This document shows, piece after piece, positions 50,183 through 58,756 of a stretch of 64,000 nt of DNA. Location of the stretch: assembly GCA_963792705.1 (NCBI GenBank), contig CAWBXD010000012.1:682001-746000 (forward strand), in the 5' to 3' direction. Source of the DNA: JBBQVS01 sp963792705 (GTDB lineage Bacteria; Chloroflexota; Ktedonobacteria; Ktedonobacterales; Ktedonobacteraceae). Every line of letters begins with the position of its first letter. The stretch's first letter is position 1. The notes under the pieces are model-generated. The model saw only the letters and a list, made by a program, of their open reading frames with translations, was not told where the DNA came from and searched no databases. The translations under genes were made by a program, and so were the position numbers.

Positions 50183-51358
50183 CTAGGATTTTTCGAGGAT
50201 GCGAGCGAATGCTTGCATGTAGCTGGCGTCACCTGATTGCTGGCGTAGCATCCAATATTCAGCACCCCAGAAGAGGTAGGCGTAAAGAGGAGTTGTCCGA
50301 GACCAGCGCATCCATGTGTTGTAGGTATCTATGATACGCTCTGGCATACAGCTAAACATGCCATGTTCGTCAGGATTGGGTGGTGTCGTCACACTCTCCC
50401 AAGGTTCTGCCTGTCCCTCTGAAACCATTACTTGTTGCTTATGTGTACGAACTGAGGTGAGCAGTTGCTTCACATTGCGTGTATGCCACGGTCGTTTACT
50501 ACCATCAAGGTAAAGTGTTTTTGAACCGAGTGTTGTTAGCGCATGACAAGGATAGTAGTCGATGCCCACGATATCTGCCATACGCTGCGCCACGGCAAGA
50601 GAATCGCCCTGATCGCGCGTCTGCCACCACTGCGAAATCTGTACAGGTAGCGAGGTGGGTAAAAAGCCATTGAGCATGATAGGGCGTGTTGAGTCGGCTC
50701 TTCTCACAGCCTCAACTTCTTTTGCGACGAAGGAAGCATCCAAACGCCATGTATGCTCTATGCCAAGTGGATCAACTGCCTCATGCTCAACCTGCCACGC
50801 GACAATAGCTTTGCGCTCTTTGTAGCGTTCCACAATACGTGTACTGAATGCTATCGCGGCAGTAAGCAAGGCGAGATAAGCAGAAGGCTTGATGAGCGAT
50901 CCCTCTTGTAGGGGTTGCGTAAGAGCATGTGCTGGTACAAAGAATTCAGGATAGCTAAAGGTTTTTAGCCCCCCAACGCATAAGATAATCTTCACTCCTG
51001 CTTGTTCGGCGGCATCTATCTGCCAATCAAGTTCGTCGGTTAGAAATACTCCTGGCTCTGGCTCAATCCGCTTCCAATAAGCACCAAGTCGAATTATTTG
51101 CACAGGATACGTGAGCAACGTTTGAAGTGTTGTTCGCATATCTAGCCCAAACACTTCGAGCTGTGGAGGACGAAAGCTTATGCCAAGCAGTGTTGAGGTT
51201 CGCGATTCAACAGGGGAATGCTGCCATGCATCAGTAAGTGGTTGTGTCGCGGACATCAGTCGAACTTCTGATGCTATCGGTGCGGCAAGTACACCAGCAA
51301 GGCCAAGACTAAGAGCAAGTGTACGTTTGGCCTTACTCCCGTTTTTTTTTGTTGACAT
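50183..51358 (-). CDS. Exported or membrane-anchored TIM-barrel glycoside hydrolase
   Basis: The 391-residue protein starts with a basic region and hydrophobic segment (RTLALSLGLAGVLAAPIA), a signal peptide or anchor. The rest is a clan GH-A-like barrel: QIIRLGAYWKRIEPEPGVF, AIVAWQVEHEAVDPLG with the probable acid/base Glu, and VMVSEGQAEPW with the probable nucleophile Glu. It resembles GH42/GH5-like proteins, but the exact family and substrate are not clear. It lies 37 bp after the PhyH gene and is probably co-transcribed. Confidence 0.78.
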   Translation of the reverse strand: MSTKKNGSKAKRTLALSLGLAGVLAAPIASEVRLMSATQPLTDAWQHSPVESRTSTLLGISFRPPQLEVFGLDMRTTLQTLLTYPVQIIRLGAYWKRIEPEPGVFLTDELDWQIDAAEQAGVKIILCVGGLKTFSYPEFFVPAHALTQPLQEGSLIKPSAYLALLTAAIAFSTRIVERYKERKAIVAWQVEHEAVDPLGIEHTWRLDASFVAKEVEAVRRADSTRPIMLNGFLPTSLPVQISQWWQTRDQGDSLAVAQRMADIVGIDYYPCHALTTLGSKTLYLDGSKRPWHTRNVKQLLTSVRTHKQQVMVSEGQAEPWESVTTPPNPDEHGMFSCMPERIIDTYNTWMRWSRTTPLYAYLFWGAEYWMLRQQSGDASYMQAFARILEKS

Positions 51359-51395
51359 ATGTATATTCTTCTTTCATAGAGAGCTGCAAGGCTTT

Positions 51396-52310
51396 TTAGA
51401 GGCCATCGCCTAATTCCCAGTGCTTATTCCAACGGCTATCAATCATATCGGCCTTGCGCTGATAGCGAATGTCGGTTGAGAGACGGATGCGGTTCATGGA
51501 ATCGTGATTATTCGTTGAGGCATGAATCATGTATGGACTGTGAATAACCATATCTCCTGCCGCATAATCGGCGATGAGCCAGCGTGTATCAAACTTTTCG
51601 GCCATCTCTGGCAAATTCGTGCTGATCCAGCCTCCGTCTTTCATGTTTTTGTTATAGGCATTGATACGTTCTTCTGGCGATAGTTCGGCATTCTTACGCG
51701 TAAATTCCGCCTCCATCTGTCGTCCAAGTGCGTCGGACCCTTCCAGATAGATCAAGCCGCCCATTTCTACCGTTGTATCGCCAAAGGGTATCCAACTGGT
51801 ACAGATGCGGTCTGTGCCTGCGCGTAGATAAATTAAATCGTAATGCCCACCTGTACATTGGCTTTGTCCTGGAATGCTATAGCGAATGAGTTTGCGCTTA
51901 TGGAGATATGGTTCGTCCTCAAAGAACGATGCATAGAATTGCCAGAGACGCGGTGAAGCGCAAAAATTCTCAAAGCTCGGCCAGCGTACCGATTGCATGT
52001 AGACCTGTTGCAAACGCTCTATATCAACACCCTCCCATTGCCCATTATATATTCCTTCAACGGGCAGACTTTGTTGCGCTAAAAGACCTGTATCTTGCAA
52101 TGCCTCAAAGTAACGCGCACGAAAGGTAAGCACAGCTTCTGGCTCAAGAATACCTTTAAGCCAGAGGTAGCCCTGTTGCTGATATATAGTTCTCAGTTGT
52201 GCCATAGGTATATCAGAAGCGGTTGGGCGTAACCAGCCCAGACGATGTGGCTCTTGCGATAATGTAAAATCATTGCTCACAAGTGGTTCGGTTAATACAC
52301 GAAATGACAA
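51396..52310 (-). CDS. PhyH-family Fe(II)/2-oxoglutarate dioxygenase
   Basis: The 304-residue protein has the phytanoyl-CoA dioxygenase layout: IYQQQGYLWLKGILEPEAVLTFR near the start, metal ligands in GGHYDLIYLRAG (HxD) and a distal His in GDMVIHSPYMIHAS, with a following Arg for 2-oxoglutarate. The start is TTG at 52310, with AGGAG 8 nt upstream; no in-frame ATG is nearer. The substrate is unknown. The large number of Trp and Tyr residues is normal for the family. Confidence 0.87.
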   Translation of the reverse strand: MSFRVLTEPLVSNDFTLSQEPHRLGWLRPTASDIPMAQLRTIYQQQGYLWLKGILEPEAVLTFRARYFEALQDTGLLAQQSLPVEGIYNGQWEGVDIERLQQVYMQSVRWPSFENFCASPRLWQFYASFFEDEPYLHKRKLIRYSIPGQSQCTGGHYDLIYLRAGTDRICTSWIPFGDTTVEMGGLIYLEGSDALGRQMEAEFTRKNAELSPEERINAYNKNMKDGGWISTNLPEMAEKFDTRWLIADYAAGDMVIHSPYMIHASTNNHDSMNRIRLSTDIRYQRKADMIDSRWNKHWELGDGL

Positions 52311-52460
52311 TACAGTACTCCTGTGAAAGACTAGTAAAACCACTACAAGCGTATGGTAGCACAAACGGAATAGACTACCCTCTTTCCTCTGTTGTTCTGT
52401 CTTAGGATAAGATATATTGGTTCTATAAAAAAGAGCCAACGCATAGGAGGACAGCCGATT

Positions 52461-52880
52461 ATGACTGTTGACAAGACACACGTAGAAAACTCAGCAAATA
52501 GCGATCCGTTCGCGTCTTTATACACTCATCAGTATGCACTGCTTAAGACATTTCGTAAAAATGGTGACGCGGTACCAACACCCGTCTGGTTCGCAAATGA
52601 AAACGGGAAATTGTATATTACAACCGCGAATACAGCAGGAAAGATCAAGCGCATTCGTAACAACGGACGAGCAACATTGACTCCTTGTGACCAACGCGGC
52701 AGAATTATTGGGGATGGCAAAGAGGTTGAAGGCGTTGCACGCGAAGTACCAGTAGCAGAATATGCTCATGCGAACGCGGTGTTGTTGCGTAAATATAAAC
52801 TTATGTATCGAATGTTCGATGTGCTTGGCTTTTTCACCAGAAGAAAGAGTGCTTATATTGAAATATCACCTGTAGGATAA
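52461..52880 (+). CDS. PPOX-class (F420-dependent type) oxidoreductase
   Basis: The 139-residue split-barrel protein fits the F420/flavin-binding PPOX group: YALLKTFRKNGDAVPTPVWFANENGKLYITT, TAGKIKRIRNNGRATLTPCD and the C-terminal TRRKSAYIEISP. ATG at 52461 has AGGAGG 9 nt upstream. Related enzymes reduce quinones or coloured compounds with F420H2. Whether this organism makes F420 cannot be told here. Confidence 0.88.
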   Translation: MTVDKTHVENSANSDPFASLYTHQYALLKTFRKNGDAVPTPVWFANENGKLYITTANTAGKIKRIRNNGRATLTPCDQRGRIIGDGKEVEGVAREVPVAEYAHANAVLLRKYKLMYRMFDVLGFFTRRKSAYIEISPVG

Positions 52881-52932
52881 TACAAAAAATGGTGTGGCAA
52901 CGCTTGTTGCCACACCATTTTTTGTATTATCC
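52875..52932. terminator. Convergent intrinsic terminator
   Basis: A 58-nt nearly perfect palindrome (GGATAATACAAAAAATGGTG and complement) contains the stop codons of both convergent neighbours, the PPOX gene (52880) and the M16 protease gene (52927). Confidence 0.85.
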
Positions 52933-54201
52933 CAACAATTCTGCCTCGTTCAGAGGACCAAGCGAGGTCAAGACCTGTTTCTCGCGCATGGGGAAGCGGT
53001 GCAGCGCACGCATCACGTCCTCAGTGGTTACTTTCTCGACGCGCGCAATCTCTTCCTCGACACTGAGAAGGCGACCCTCCGTCACCCAATCGTTGGCAAG
53101 CGAGCGCATACGCGAGAAGGTTGACTCGCTGCTAAGAACCATATTGCTAATCAACTTGTCCTTCGCACGGCGTAGTTCATCCTCGTATACACCATCACTC
53201 AGTAGGCTATCCAGTTCATCGCGTAGCAATTTCAGGACGCGTGGTGCCTCTTCTGGTGTCGAGTTGGCCTCCATCAGCATGATGCCGGTTCCCTCCATCG
53301 CCCAGATACCTGCGCTAGCGGACTCCGCGAGGCCCTTCTGGTACACATTCCAGAAGAGACGTGAGCCATCGCCATCACCGAGAATACTGCCTGCGAGAAT
53401 GGCGGCATAATAATCGGGGTCCTTCACATCAACGGCTGGCATAGCGATTATCATGATTTGCTGCTTGAGCTTCTTATCAACCATGACATTGTTGATCGGT
53501 TGCGTTGGCTCATAATGCGATACATCACGGCCTGCGTCACCTGTACGCCAATCGCTACAATGCTTTTCCGCAAGTTCGATAATATGGTTCCAATCAAAAT
53601 TACCTGCAACCGCGAGAATCAGATTATTGGCAGCATAGCGACGCTGCCAGTAGTCGCGCATCTGCTGAACGTGCATACCACGAATGCTTTCACGCGACCC
53701 AAGCACATCATGAGCGAGGGGATGATTGCCAAAGTAGGTTTGCATGAGGCGTCGGTAGGTCATGTTGTACGGCTGGTCCTCGGAGCGCGCAATCTCGTTG
53801 ACGATAACCTCTTTTTCCATCTCAAAGTCGGTTTCCGCCAAGCGTGGATACATCATATCGCTCAAAAGGGCAACAGCGCGGTCGAGGTACTCGCCCAGGA
53901 CACGCGCATAGTAGACAGTGGACTCGTGCGAGGTGAATGCATTGAGTTCCGCGCCTATCTTGTTGAACTCAAGCGTGATCTCTTGCCAATCAAGCGTCTT
54001 TGTCCCCTTGAACACCATATGCTCTAAGAAGTGCGAGACACCTGCGATACTTGGGTCCTGCTCATCACGTGAGCCAGTACTGACGTGATATGATACGGCA
54101 ACTGACTCAAAATCGGGCATTGGTTGCCCGACAATTTGTAGACCATTGCTTAAGCGATGCGTATAAAACACAGTTTCGTTCGCTGTGGTGGCTTCTGACA
54201 T
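52927..54201 (-). CDS. M16-family zinc metallopeptidase (pitrilysin/MPP-like)
   Basis: The 424-residue protein has the inverted zinc motif HFLEHMVFKG (HxxEH) with a downstream Glu near NEIARSEDQP, and the second M16 domain with RRYAANNLILAVAGNF and RAKDKLISNMVLSSES. Length and single-pair domains fit the small mitochondrial-processing-peptidase-like bacterial proteins (YmxG type). The promoter at 54269-54298 drives it. Confidence 0.93.
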   Translation of the reverse strand: MSEATTANETVFYTHRLSNGLQIVGQPMPDFESVAVSYHVSTGSRDEQDPSIAGVSHFLEHMVFKGTKTLDWQEITLEFNKIGAELNAFTSHESTVYYARVLGEYLDRAVALLSDMMYPRLAETDFEMEKEVIVNEIARSEDQPYNMTYRRLMQTYFGNHPLAHDVLGSRESIRGMHVQQMRDYWQRRYAANNLILAVAGNFDWNHIIELAEKHCSDWRTGDAGRDVSHYEPTQPINNVMVDKKLKQQIMIIAMPAVDVKDPDYYAAILAGSILGDGDGSRLFWNVYQKGLAESASAGIWAMEGTGIMLMEANSTPEEAPRVLKLLRDELDSLLSDGVYEDELRRAKDKLISNMVLSSESTFSRMRSLANDWVTEGRLLSVEEEIARVEKVTTEDVMRALHRFPMREKQVLTSLGPLNEAELLG

Positions 54202-54268
54202 GTAGCTGCTCCTCTAGTGCATAGGCGTGGTTGACCTGCTCAAAGCAGGCACAGTATCTGTACCTAGC

Positions 54269-54298
54269 ATGATAGCCCTTACAGAGAGATATTGTCAA
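54269..54298 (-). promoter_or_regulatory. Promoter of the M16 peptidase gene
   Basis: Minus-strand TTGACA (54298-54293) and TATCAT (54274-54269) are spaced 18 nt, 68 nt upstream of the start codon. The -35 lies just beyond the stop codon of the upstream gene. Confidence 0.6.
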
Positions 54299-54302
54299 AT
54301 TA

Positions 54303-55988
54303 TCATCTTGGTTGCCACACCACATACCCATCCATAACACTGCGTTCATACTTTTGTTTAGATGTTGCCAGTCGTTTGTCTAAAAGAGGAATCTGTGGAC
54401 TCCCAAGCGAGAAGACATAAGCGGCTTGTGAGTCCGCATGCACTATGTTGAAATAGTTGGGGACACGATTATGTGATGGTTGTAGGTCAGGATAGAGTAC
54501 ACCACAAATGACGCGCTCGTTACTCTCGAAAGCAATCTTATCGCACTCCCAGTACTCTGTATAGATATGAGTATGACCTGCTGCGACCAGATGGTTGATG
54601 AGGTCCGTCTGACGCTGATTGGCGGCTTGCGTTGCAGGAACTTCGGAAAAGAGCATAACTATTCCGATGAGATAGACAAGTGCAATTCCGGCAAGTGCTA
54701 TACGTCCCCCATTTTTGATAAGCGTGGGAAGCCATTGCTGAGGCAATTTCATTGTATACCTATTGCTGGCGGCATTCCATAATGGAGCGAGAAGCGCGGG
54801 TGTGACAATTAACAAGCCAATGAGATAGCGTGAGTGATAGCCGGGCCATCCCACTGGAGCAGAACTGAGTGAGTACGCCGAAATAGCAAGAATAGCACTG
54901 CCCAGTAAGAGGAGTTGCGAGACTGAGCGCACGATTGTCCGGCGCGTATCTACCACACGTAGCGTAAACTGACCTTGCCGCCATATGCGCCACAACACTG
55001 ATAGTGTCAGTACGACCGAAAGAACAAGTAAGGCGATGTAGCCGATGCCCCATATCGCGTGACCAAGCGTACAAAGCGGCGTTTGTACCGTATTATCACT
55101 AAGAAATGATTGTTCCATCACAGGGCAAAAGGGATAGCCTGTTGCGGTCGGGACGCTGATCAGTACTGTGCCTTTTACAGCATGCAGTATCTGCTGAAGC
55201 CCATGTGGTGCCTGCACGGTACTCCCTTGAAATAGACCGAACAGCGTTTTAAGAACGCTATTGCCACTCCTCGCCGCTTGAATACTATAAGTTAGTATTG
55301 GATAGGCACCTACAATGAAACCGCCAAGTACACCAACCCACGCCCATAAGAGATCGCGCCAACAAAAGATAACCATTAATAGGACCGCACACGCAAAGAA
55401 TGGAAGCACGATCATGTCACTCCAGAAGCCAAGCCCCAGCACAAGCCCCCAGAAAATATATCCAACGAAGCGTGATAATTTAGTACGTAGTGATGCACCA
55501 CGTATATAGGTAAGTGAGAGCCACGACGCGAGCAAGAACGCCAATGAGCCAAAAAGCAATGTTTGTGTAGAGCCACCTGTTGCCAGTGTCTCACGGGTAA
55601 TCGTATAAATCGAGCCGAAACTTAGAAGCGCGAGTGTGACGAGAGCAACCTTTTTTGAGTAGAGTAAGCTTGCAAGCAGATATGTACTTATAAGAAACAG
55701 TGTTACACAGAGAATCACGCTAAGACGCAATGAGAAGAGTGAGGGACCAAGAAGATGAAAAAATACTGCGCCGACGTGTGCCTCAATTGTCCCCATATAG
55801 TTTTGTCCATAGAAGACGTATGGATGCTCGCCATGATAAGCGATATGGCGCGCCATAATACCCATCGTGCCCTCGTCGCTATCCGTTGGAGGCCAACCCA
55901 TTGCTAACAAGAAGATGCGTAGCCCAATCGCAAACACAATGATGGCGAGCGCATAGAATTCATAGATACCAAATTTTAAATATTTCAT
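54303..55988 (-). CDS. GT-C membrane glycosyltransferase (ArnT/PMT-like, family 39 type)
   Basis: The 561-residue protein has about twelve membrane helices. The first outside loop has GWPPTDSDEGTMGIMARHI with the Asp-Glu pair typical of GT-C enzymes, followed by HPYVFYGQNYMGTIEAHVGAVFFHLLG. The last 120 residues form a soluble outside domain. It likely moves a sugar from a polyprenyl-phosphate donor to a protein or envelope glycan; donor and acceptor are unknown. Confidence 0.85.
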   Translation of the reverse strand: MKYLKFGIYEFYALAIIVFAIGLRIFLLAMGWPPTDSDEGTMGIMARHIAYHGEHPYVFYGQNYMGTIEAHVGAVFFHLLGPSLFSLRLSVILCVTLFLISTYLLASLLYSKKVALVTLALLSFGSIYTITRETLATGGSTQTLLFGSLAFLLASWLSLTYIRGASLRTKLSRFVGYIFWGLVLGLGFWSDMIVLPFFACAVLLMVIFCWRDLLWAWVGVLGGFIVGAYPILTYSIQAARSGNSVLKTLFGLFQGSTVQAPHGLQQILHAVKGTVLISVPTATGYPFCPVMEQSFLSDNTVQTPLCTLGHAIWGIGYIALLVLSVVLTLSVLWRIWRQGQFTLRVVDTRRTIVRSVSQLLLLGSAILAISAYSLSSAPVGWPGYHSRYLIGLLIVTPALLAPLWNAASNRYTMKLPQQWLPTLIKNGGRIALAGIALVYLIGIVMLFSEVPATQAANQRQTDLINHLVAAGHTHIYTEYWECDKIAFESNERVICGVLYPDLQPSHNRVPNYFNIVHADSQAAYVFSLGSPQIPLLDKRLATSKQKYERSVMDGYVVWQPR

Positions 55989-55999
55989 ACTCTTCCCCT

Positions 56000-56084
56000 G
56001 TAGGGACCAATTATGCTGTTTGACAAATTATCACGTCCGCGTTCGATGTCAACTTCCGAGAGGACGCGATACATCGGTCCCTAC
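56000..56084. repeat. Type A palindromic repeat, copy A8 (degenerate)
   Basis: The ends GTAGGGACCAATTATGC and ATACATCGGTCCCTAC match the family less exactly, and the middle (TTTGACAAATTATCACGTCC...GAGAGGACGCG) has diverged. It lies upstream of the minus-strand GT-C gene, 12 bp from its start, so it is probably in the promoter or leader. Confidence 0.65.
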
Positions 56085-56428
56085 CTCATAGACGTATAAT
56101 ACTCCCTTTACGCAACAAGCAGAGGAAAAATAGCTCTCACCTCTTACTGGCATGGTCGGCACTAGTATTCAATAAAGGCACAGCAATACACAAAGAAACC
56201 GTACCGTCTTGAAGGACAGATTTTGTAACCACAAGCATATATTGATAATAGCCAATATGTACTATGTGTCATGATGTTTCATGACAATTATTATGTCTAG
56301 TGGTAATATATGTCAGTCCCCACATTTATACACGTCATAGTGCGTGTCATTGTGATGTGTAAGTGCCAAGTGGGGGGACAAAACAGCATGGCAAGGGGTC
56401 TGCAAGTTGTATATCGAAAGAGGATACA
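56085..56428 (+). other. Leader region of the CHAP gene with a long stem-loop
   Basis: In about 340 bp without a gene, GTCCCCAC near 56316 can pair with GTGGGGGGAC near 56370, and TACAC...GTGTA inside extends the stem. The structure ends about 50 nt before the start codon. It may be a cis-regulatory RNA; it does not match a riboswitch I can name. Confidence 0.4.
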
Positions 56429-56989
56429 TTGCATACGCATCAGGACAGAAGGAATTACTTACAACAGTACAACGTAGTGAATTTTGTAGTGAAGACGAGC
56501 ATAGCAGCAGTGGTAGCACTGCTCTTTTTAGGAACAACACTTAGTGTACATGCGGCGGGGACGCATGCACAATCGTTAAAAAAGGCAGCAGTTGAGCAAA
56601 CTGTTCCTGCTACCGAAACGTCCGTGTTACATTCCGAGAGTCGAGGGAATGTGTTTCCTTATCCGGCCTGCACGTGGTGGGCCAATCAGCGCTTCGAGAA
56701 GTTGCACGGCTATTATGTGCCGTGGACAACGAACGCGATGGCGTGGCAGTGGAAAGATCGTGCTCACGACTTTAAGTGGCAGGTTTCCACGCAACCGAGA
56801 GTAGGGTCGATCATCGACCTACAGCCGTGGGTGCAGGGTGCCTATGGTGGCGGACACGTCGCCGTAGTGGAAAAGATACTGCACGACGGGCATGTGATCG
56901 CCAGCAACATGAGTTGGGGGGCGGATCCCTATGCCGTTGTCGATTGGGAGTTTGCTCCCGGCCCAGGCGTTACGTTCCTTAGTCAGTAA
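56429..56989 (+). CDS. Secreted CHAP-domain protein (cell-wall amidase-like)
   Basis: The 186-residue protein has a signal peptide (hydrophobic SIAAVVALLFLGTTLSVHAA, cleavage likely after VHA), a short spacer and a CHAP domain: FPYPACTWWANQRF with the catalytic Cys, GSIIDLQPW and GGHVAVVEKI with the His, then ASNMSWG. Such domains hydrolyse amide bonds in peptidoglycan. The start is TTG at 56429, with AAAGAGG 5 nt upstream; a GTG at 56363 would add 22 residues inside the leader stem. It precedes the precursor-peptide cluster but has its own terminator. Confidence 0.83.
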   Translation: MHTHQDRRNYLQQYNVVNFVVKTSIAAVVALLFLGTTLSVHAAGTHAQSLKKAAVEQTVPATETSVLHSESRGNVFPYPACTWWANQRFEKLHGYYVPWTTNAMAWQWKDRAHDFKWQVSTQPRVGSIIDLQPWVQGAYGGGHVAVVEKILHDGHVIASNMSWGADPYAVVDWEFAPGPGVTFLSQ

Positions 56990-57608
56990 GCTGTATTTGT
57001 TTATCGCCCTTACGAGTGAGCGATGAACCGGTAGTACTAACGAACGAACAAATAGTTATCAGGACCCCATGCGTTTCTTGAAGAAGGATAGATGCCTCGA
57101 TAGGTATCTATCCTTCTTTGCATACAACGTCTTCGGCCACCAAACAGTAGCACTAACGAGTGAAAAGCTACTGTCTCTTACCTCTTTGATACTGGAAGTG
57201 TACAAAAGTCACATGTATTTCCTACAGTATCATCACCTAGTACTTTTCGTTTTTGTGTTAATCATACTCAAATACTATTACACAAGCTATAGGGTATGTA
57301 TCAAATAGATGTTTCAACGTGTTTTAATATATTCCATTTTGCACTCTTATTCGTAAAAAAATTATTGCAATTTACTTATATGATAATGTAGATATATGTT
57401 ACATTTTCGATTGTTACTACACGCAAATAGACGCGTTATAATATGCAGTGAGACCTCTACAAAGCAGAAGCGTGTTGATATTTCTAAAGAAACGGATGTA
57501 GCCGTTACCAATATGCAGAGCATTGAAGAGTAAAATACTCACACCATTTTAAAAAAGAAGGTAGTTACATTGAAAGTGACTACAAAAGAAAACAGGGGGA
57601 AATTTATC
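56990..57608. other. Gene-free region upstream of the precursor-peptide cluster
   Basis: About 600 bp. It holds the terminator at 57081-57117 and A/T-rich sequence with a TATAAT at 57437-57442, 167 nt before the first precursor gene, which may be its -10 (the -35 is weak). Short ORFs here have no coding character. Confidence 0.5.
57081..57117 (+). terminator. Terminator of the CHAP gene
   Basis: AAGAAGGATAGATGCCT pairs with AGGTATCTATCCTTCTT (one mismatch) around CGA, followed by TTG. It lies 92 nt after the CHAP stop codon. Confidence 0.65.
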
Positions 57609-57866
57609 ATGTACGAACTTAACGAACAGGAACTCGAACAGGTCGCTGGCGGCCATACTCATCATTACACCACCTATGGTTCAGCGGGCGAGGCTGTTGC
57701 CTCCGGTTCCGCATTCTTGGGCGCAGGCGCATCCCAGGCCGGTAGCACCACCTTCGTCAATGGCAACCACACCAGTTCTACAGCTACTGGTCAGAGCATT
57801 GCCATCGGACTTGGCGCAGAGGCAGATAGTGCTGCCGCGACAACTGGCTCCTTCTACCATCAATAG
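57609..57866 (+). CDS. Double-glycine precursor peptide, copy 1
   Basis: An 85-residue precursor with the leader MYELNEQELEQVAGG, whose E-LEQVAGG end is the double-glycine signal cut by C39 peptidases. The 70-residue product begins HTHHYTTYG, is rich in Gly, Ala, Ser and Thr, has no Cys or Lys, and ends TTGSFYHQ. The middle (ATGQSIAIGLGAEADSAAA) shows the spaced S-x-A-x-G / A-x-A pattern of YadA-type head repeats, so a beta-roll is possible. GGGGG lies 10 nt before ATG; a longer start at 57570 lacks support. A hairpin at 57901-57938 follows. The exporter genes lie 1.7 kb downstream. Confidence 0.85.
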   Translation: MYELNEQELEQVAGGHTHHYTTYGSAGEAVASGSAFLGAGASQAGSTTFVNGNHTSSTATGQSIAIGLGAEADSAAATTGSFYHQ

Positions 57867-57900
57867 CTAATTTCTCTCGTCTGTCGTGACGAGTTTTGGT

Positions 57901-57938
57901 GGAGCTAGAAGTCATCTTATATTGTACTTCTAGCCTCC
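57901..57938 (+). repeat. Hairpin after precursor copy 1
   Basis: GGAGCTAGAAGT pairs with ACTTCTAGCCTCC (one bulged C). Comparable hairpins with partly different sequence follow copies 2 (58291-58322) and 3 (about 58680-58713). They lack U-tracts, so transcript stabilisation or partial termination is more likely than full termination. Confidence 0.6.
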
Positions 57939-58012
57939 TCTGTTGGTCAACATCAATATCTACAATTCAAAAGAACGTGTTACTACAATAAAGAAAGAAA
58001 AGGAAATTTATC

Positions 58013-58270
58013 ATGTACGAACTTAACGAACAGGAACTCGAACAGGTCGCTGGCGGCCATACTCATCATTACACCACCTATGGTTCATCTGGTCAGGCCG
58101 CGGCCTCCGGTTACGCAGACTTGGGTGCAGGCGCATCCCAGGCCGGTAGCACCACCTTCGTCAATGGCAACCACACTCAGTCAACGGCAGTTGGTCAGAG
58201 TATTGCCATCGGATTTGGCGCAGAGGCAGATAGTGCTGCCGCGACAACTGGTTCCTTCTACCACCAATAA
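58013..58270 (+). CDS. Double-glycine precursor peptide, copy 2
   Basis: An 85-residue paralogue of copy 1 with the same leader and the same HTHHYTTYG start of the mature part. About ten residues differ, mainly SSGQAAASGYADLGAG in place of SAGEAVASGSAFLGAG and QSTAVG for SSTATG. Changes keep the Ala/Gly spacing, which suggests that the repeat pattern is under selection. AAGGAAA lies 7 nt before the ATG. Confidence 0.85.
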   Translation: MYELNEQELEQVAGGHTHHYTTYGSSGQAAASGYADLGAGASQAGSTTFVNGNHTQSTAVGQSIAIGFGAEADSAAATTGSFYHQ

Positions 58271-58400
58271 AATTCTTTTATAGCGAGTAGGGCTAGAAGT
58301 TATCTTATGTTGTACTTTTAGCCTCCTCTGTTGGTCAACATCAATATCTACAATTCAAAAGAACGTGTTACTACAATAAAGAAAGAAAAGGAAATTTATC

Positions 58401-58658
58401 ATGTACGAACTTAACGAACAGGAACTCGAACAGGTCGCTGGCGGCCATACTCATCATTACACCACCTATGGTTCAGCGGGCGAGGCTGTTGCCTCCGGTT
58501 CCGCATTCTTGGGCGCAGGCGCATCCCAGGCCGGTAGCACCACCTTCGTCAATGGCAACCACACCAGTTCTACAGCTACTGGTCAGAGCATTGCCATCGG
58601 ACTTGGCGCAGAGGCAGATAGTGCTGCCGCGACAACTGGCTCCTTCTACCACCAATAA
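58401..58658 (+). CDS. Double-glycine precursor peptide, copy 3
   Basis: This 85-residue peptide is identical to copy 1. At DNA level the coding sequence matches copy 1 until the last two codons, where TACCACCAATAA and the following bases match copy 2. The upstream 75 bp also match the segment before copy 2. Copy 3 therefore looks like a recombinant of copies 1 and 2. Confidence 0.85.
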   Translation: MYELNEQELEQVAGGHTHHYTTYGSAGEAVASGSAFLGAGASQAGSTTFVNGNHTSSTATGQSIAIGLGAEADSAAATTGSFYHQ

Positions 58659-58756
58659 AATTCTTTTATAGCGAGTAGCGCTAGAGGCAATATATGTTTT
58701 GCTACTAGCCTCTTAAAGGTCAACTCTGATGGGTCAATTTGAGAAGAAGGACGTCT

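Noticed and set aside
57069..57308. 79-residue plus-strand ORF between the CHAP gene and the precursor cluster
   Set aside because: It runs through a terminator hairpin, has no family-like sequence and no good start signal.
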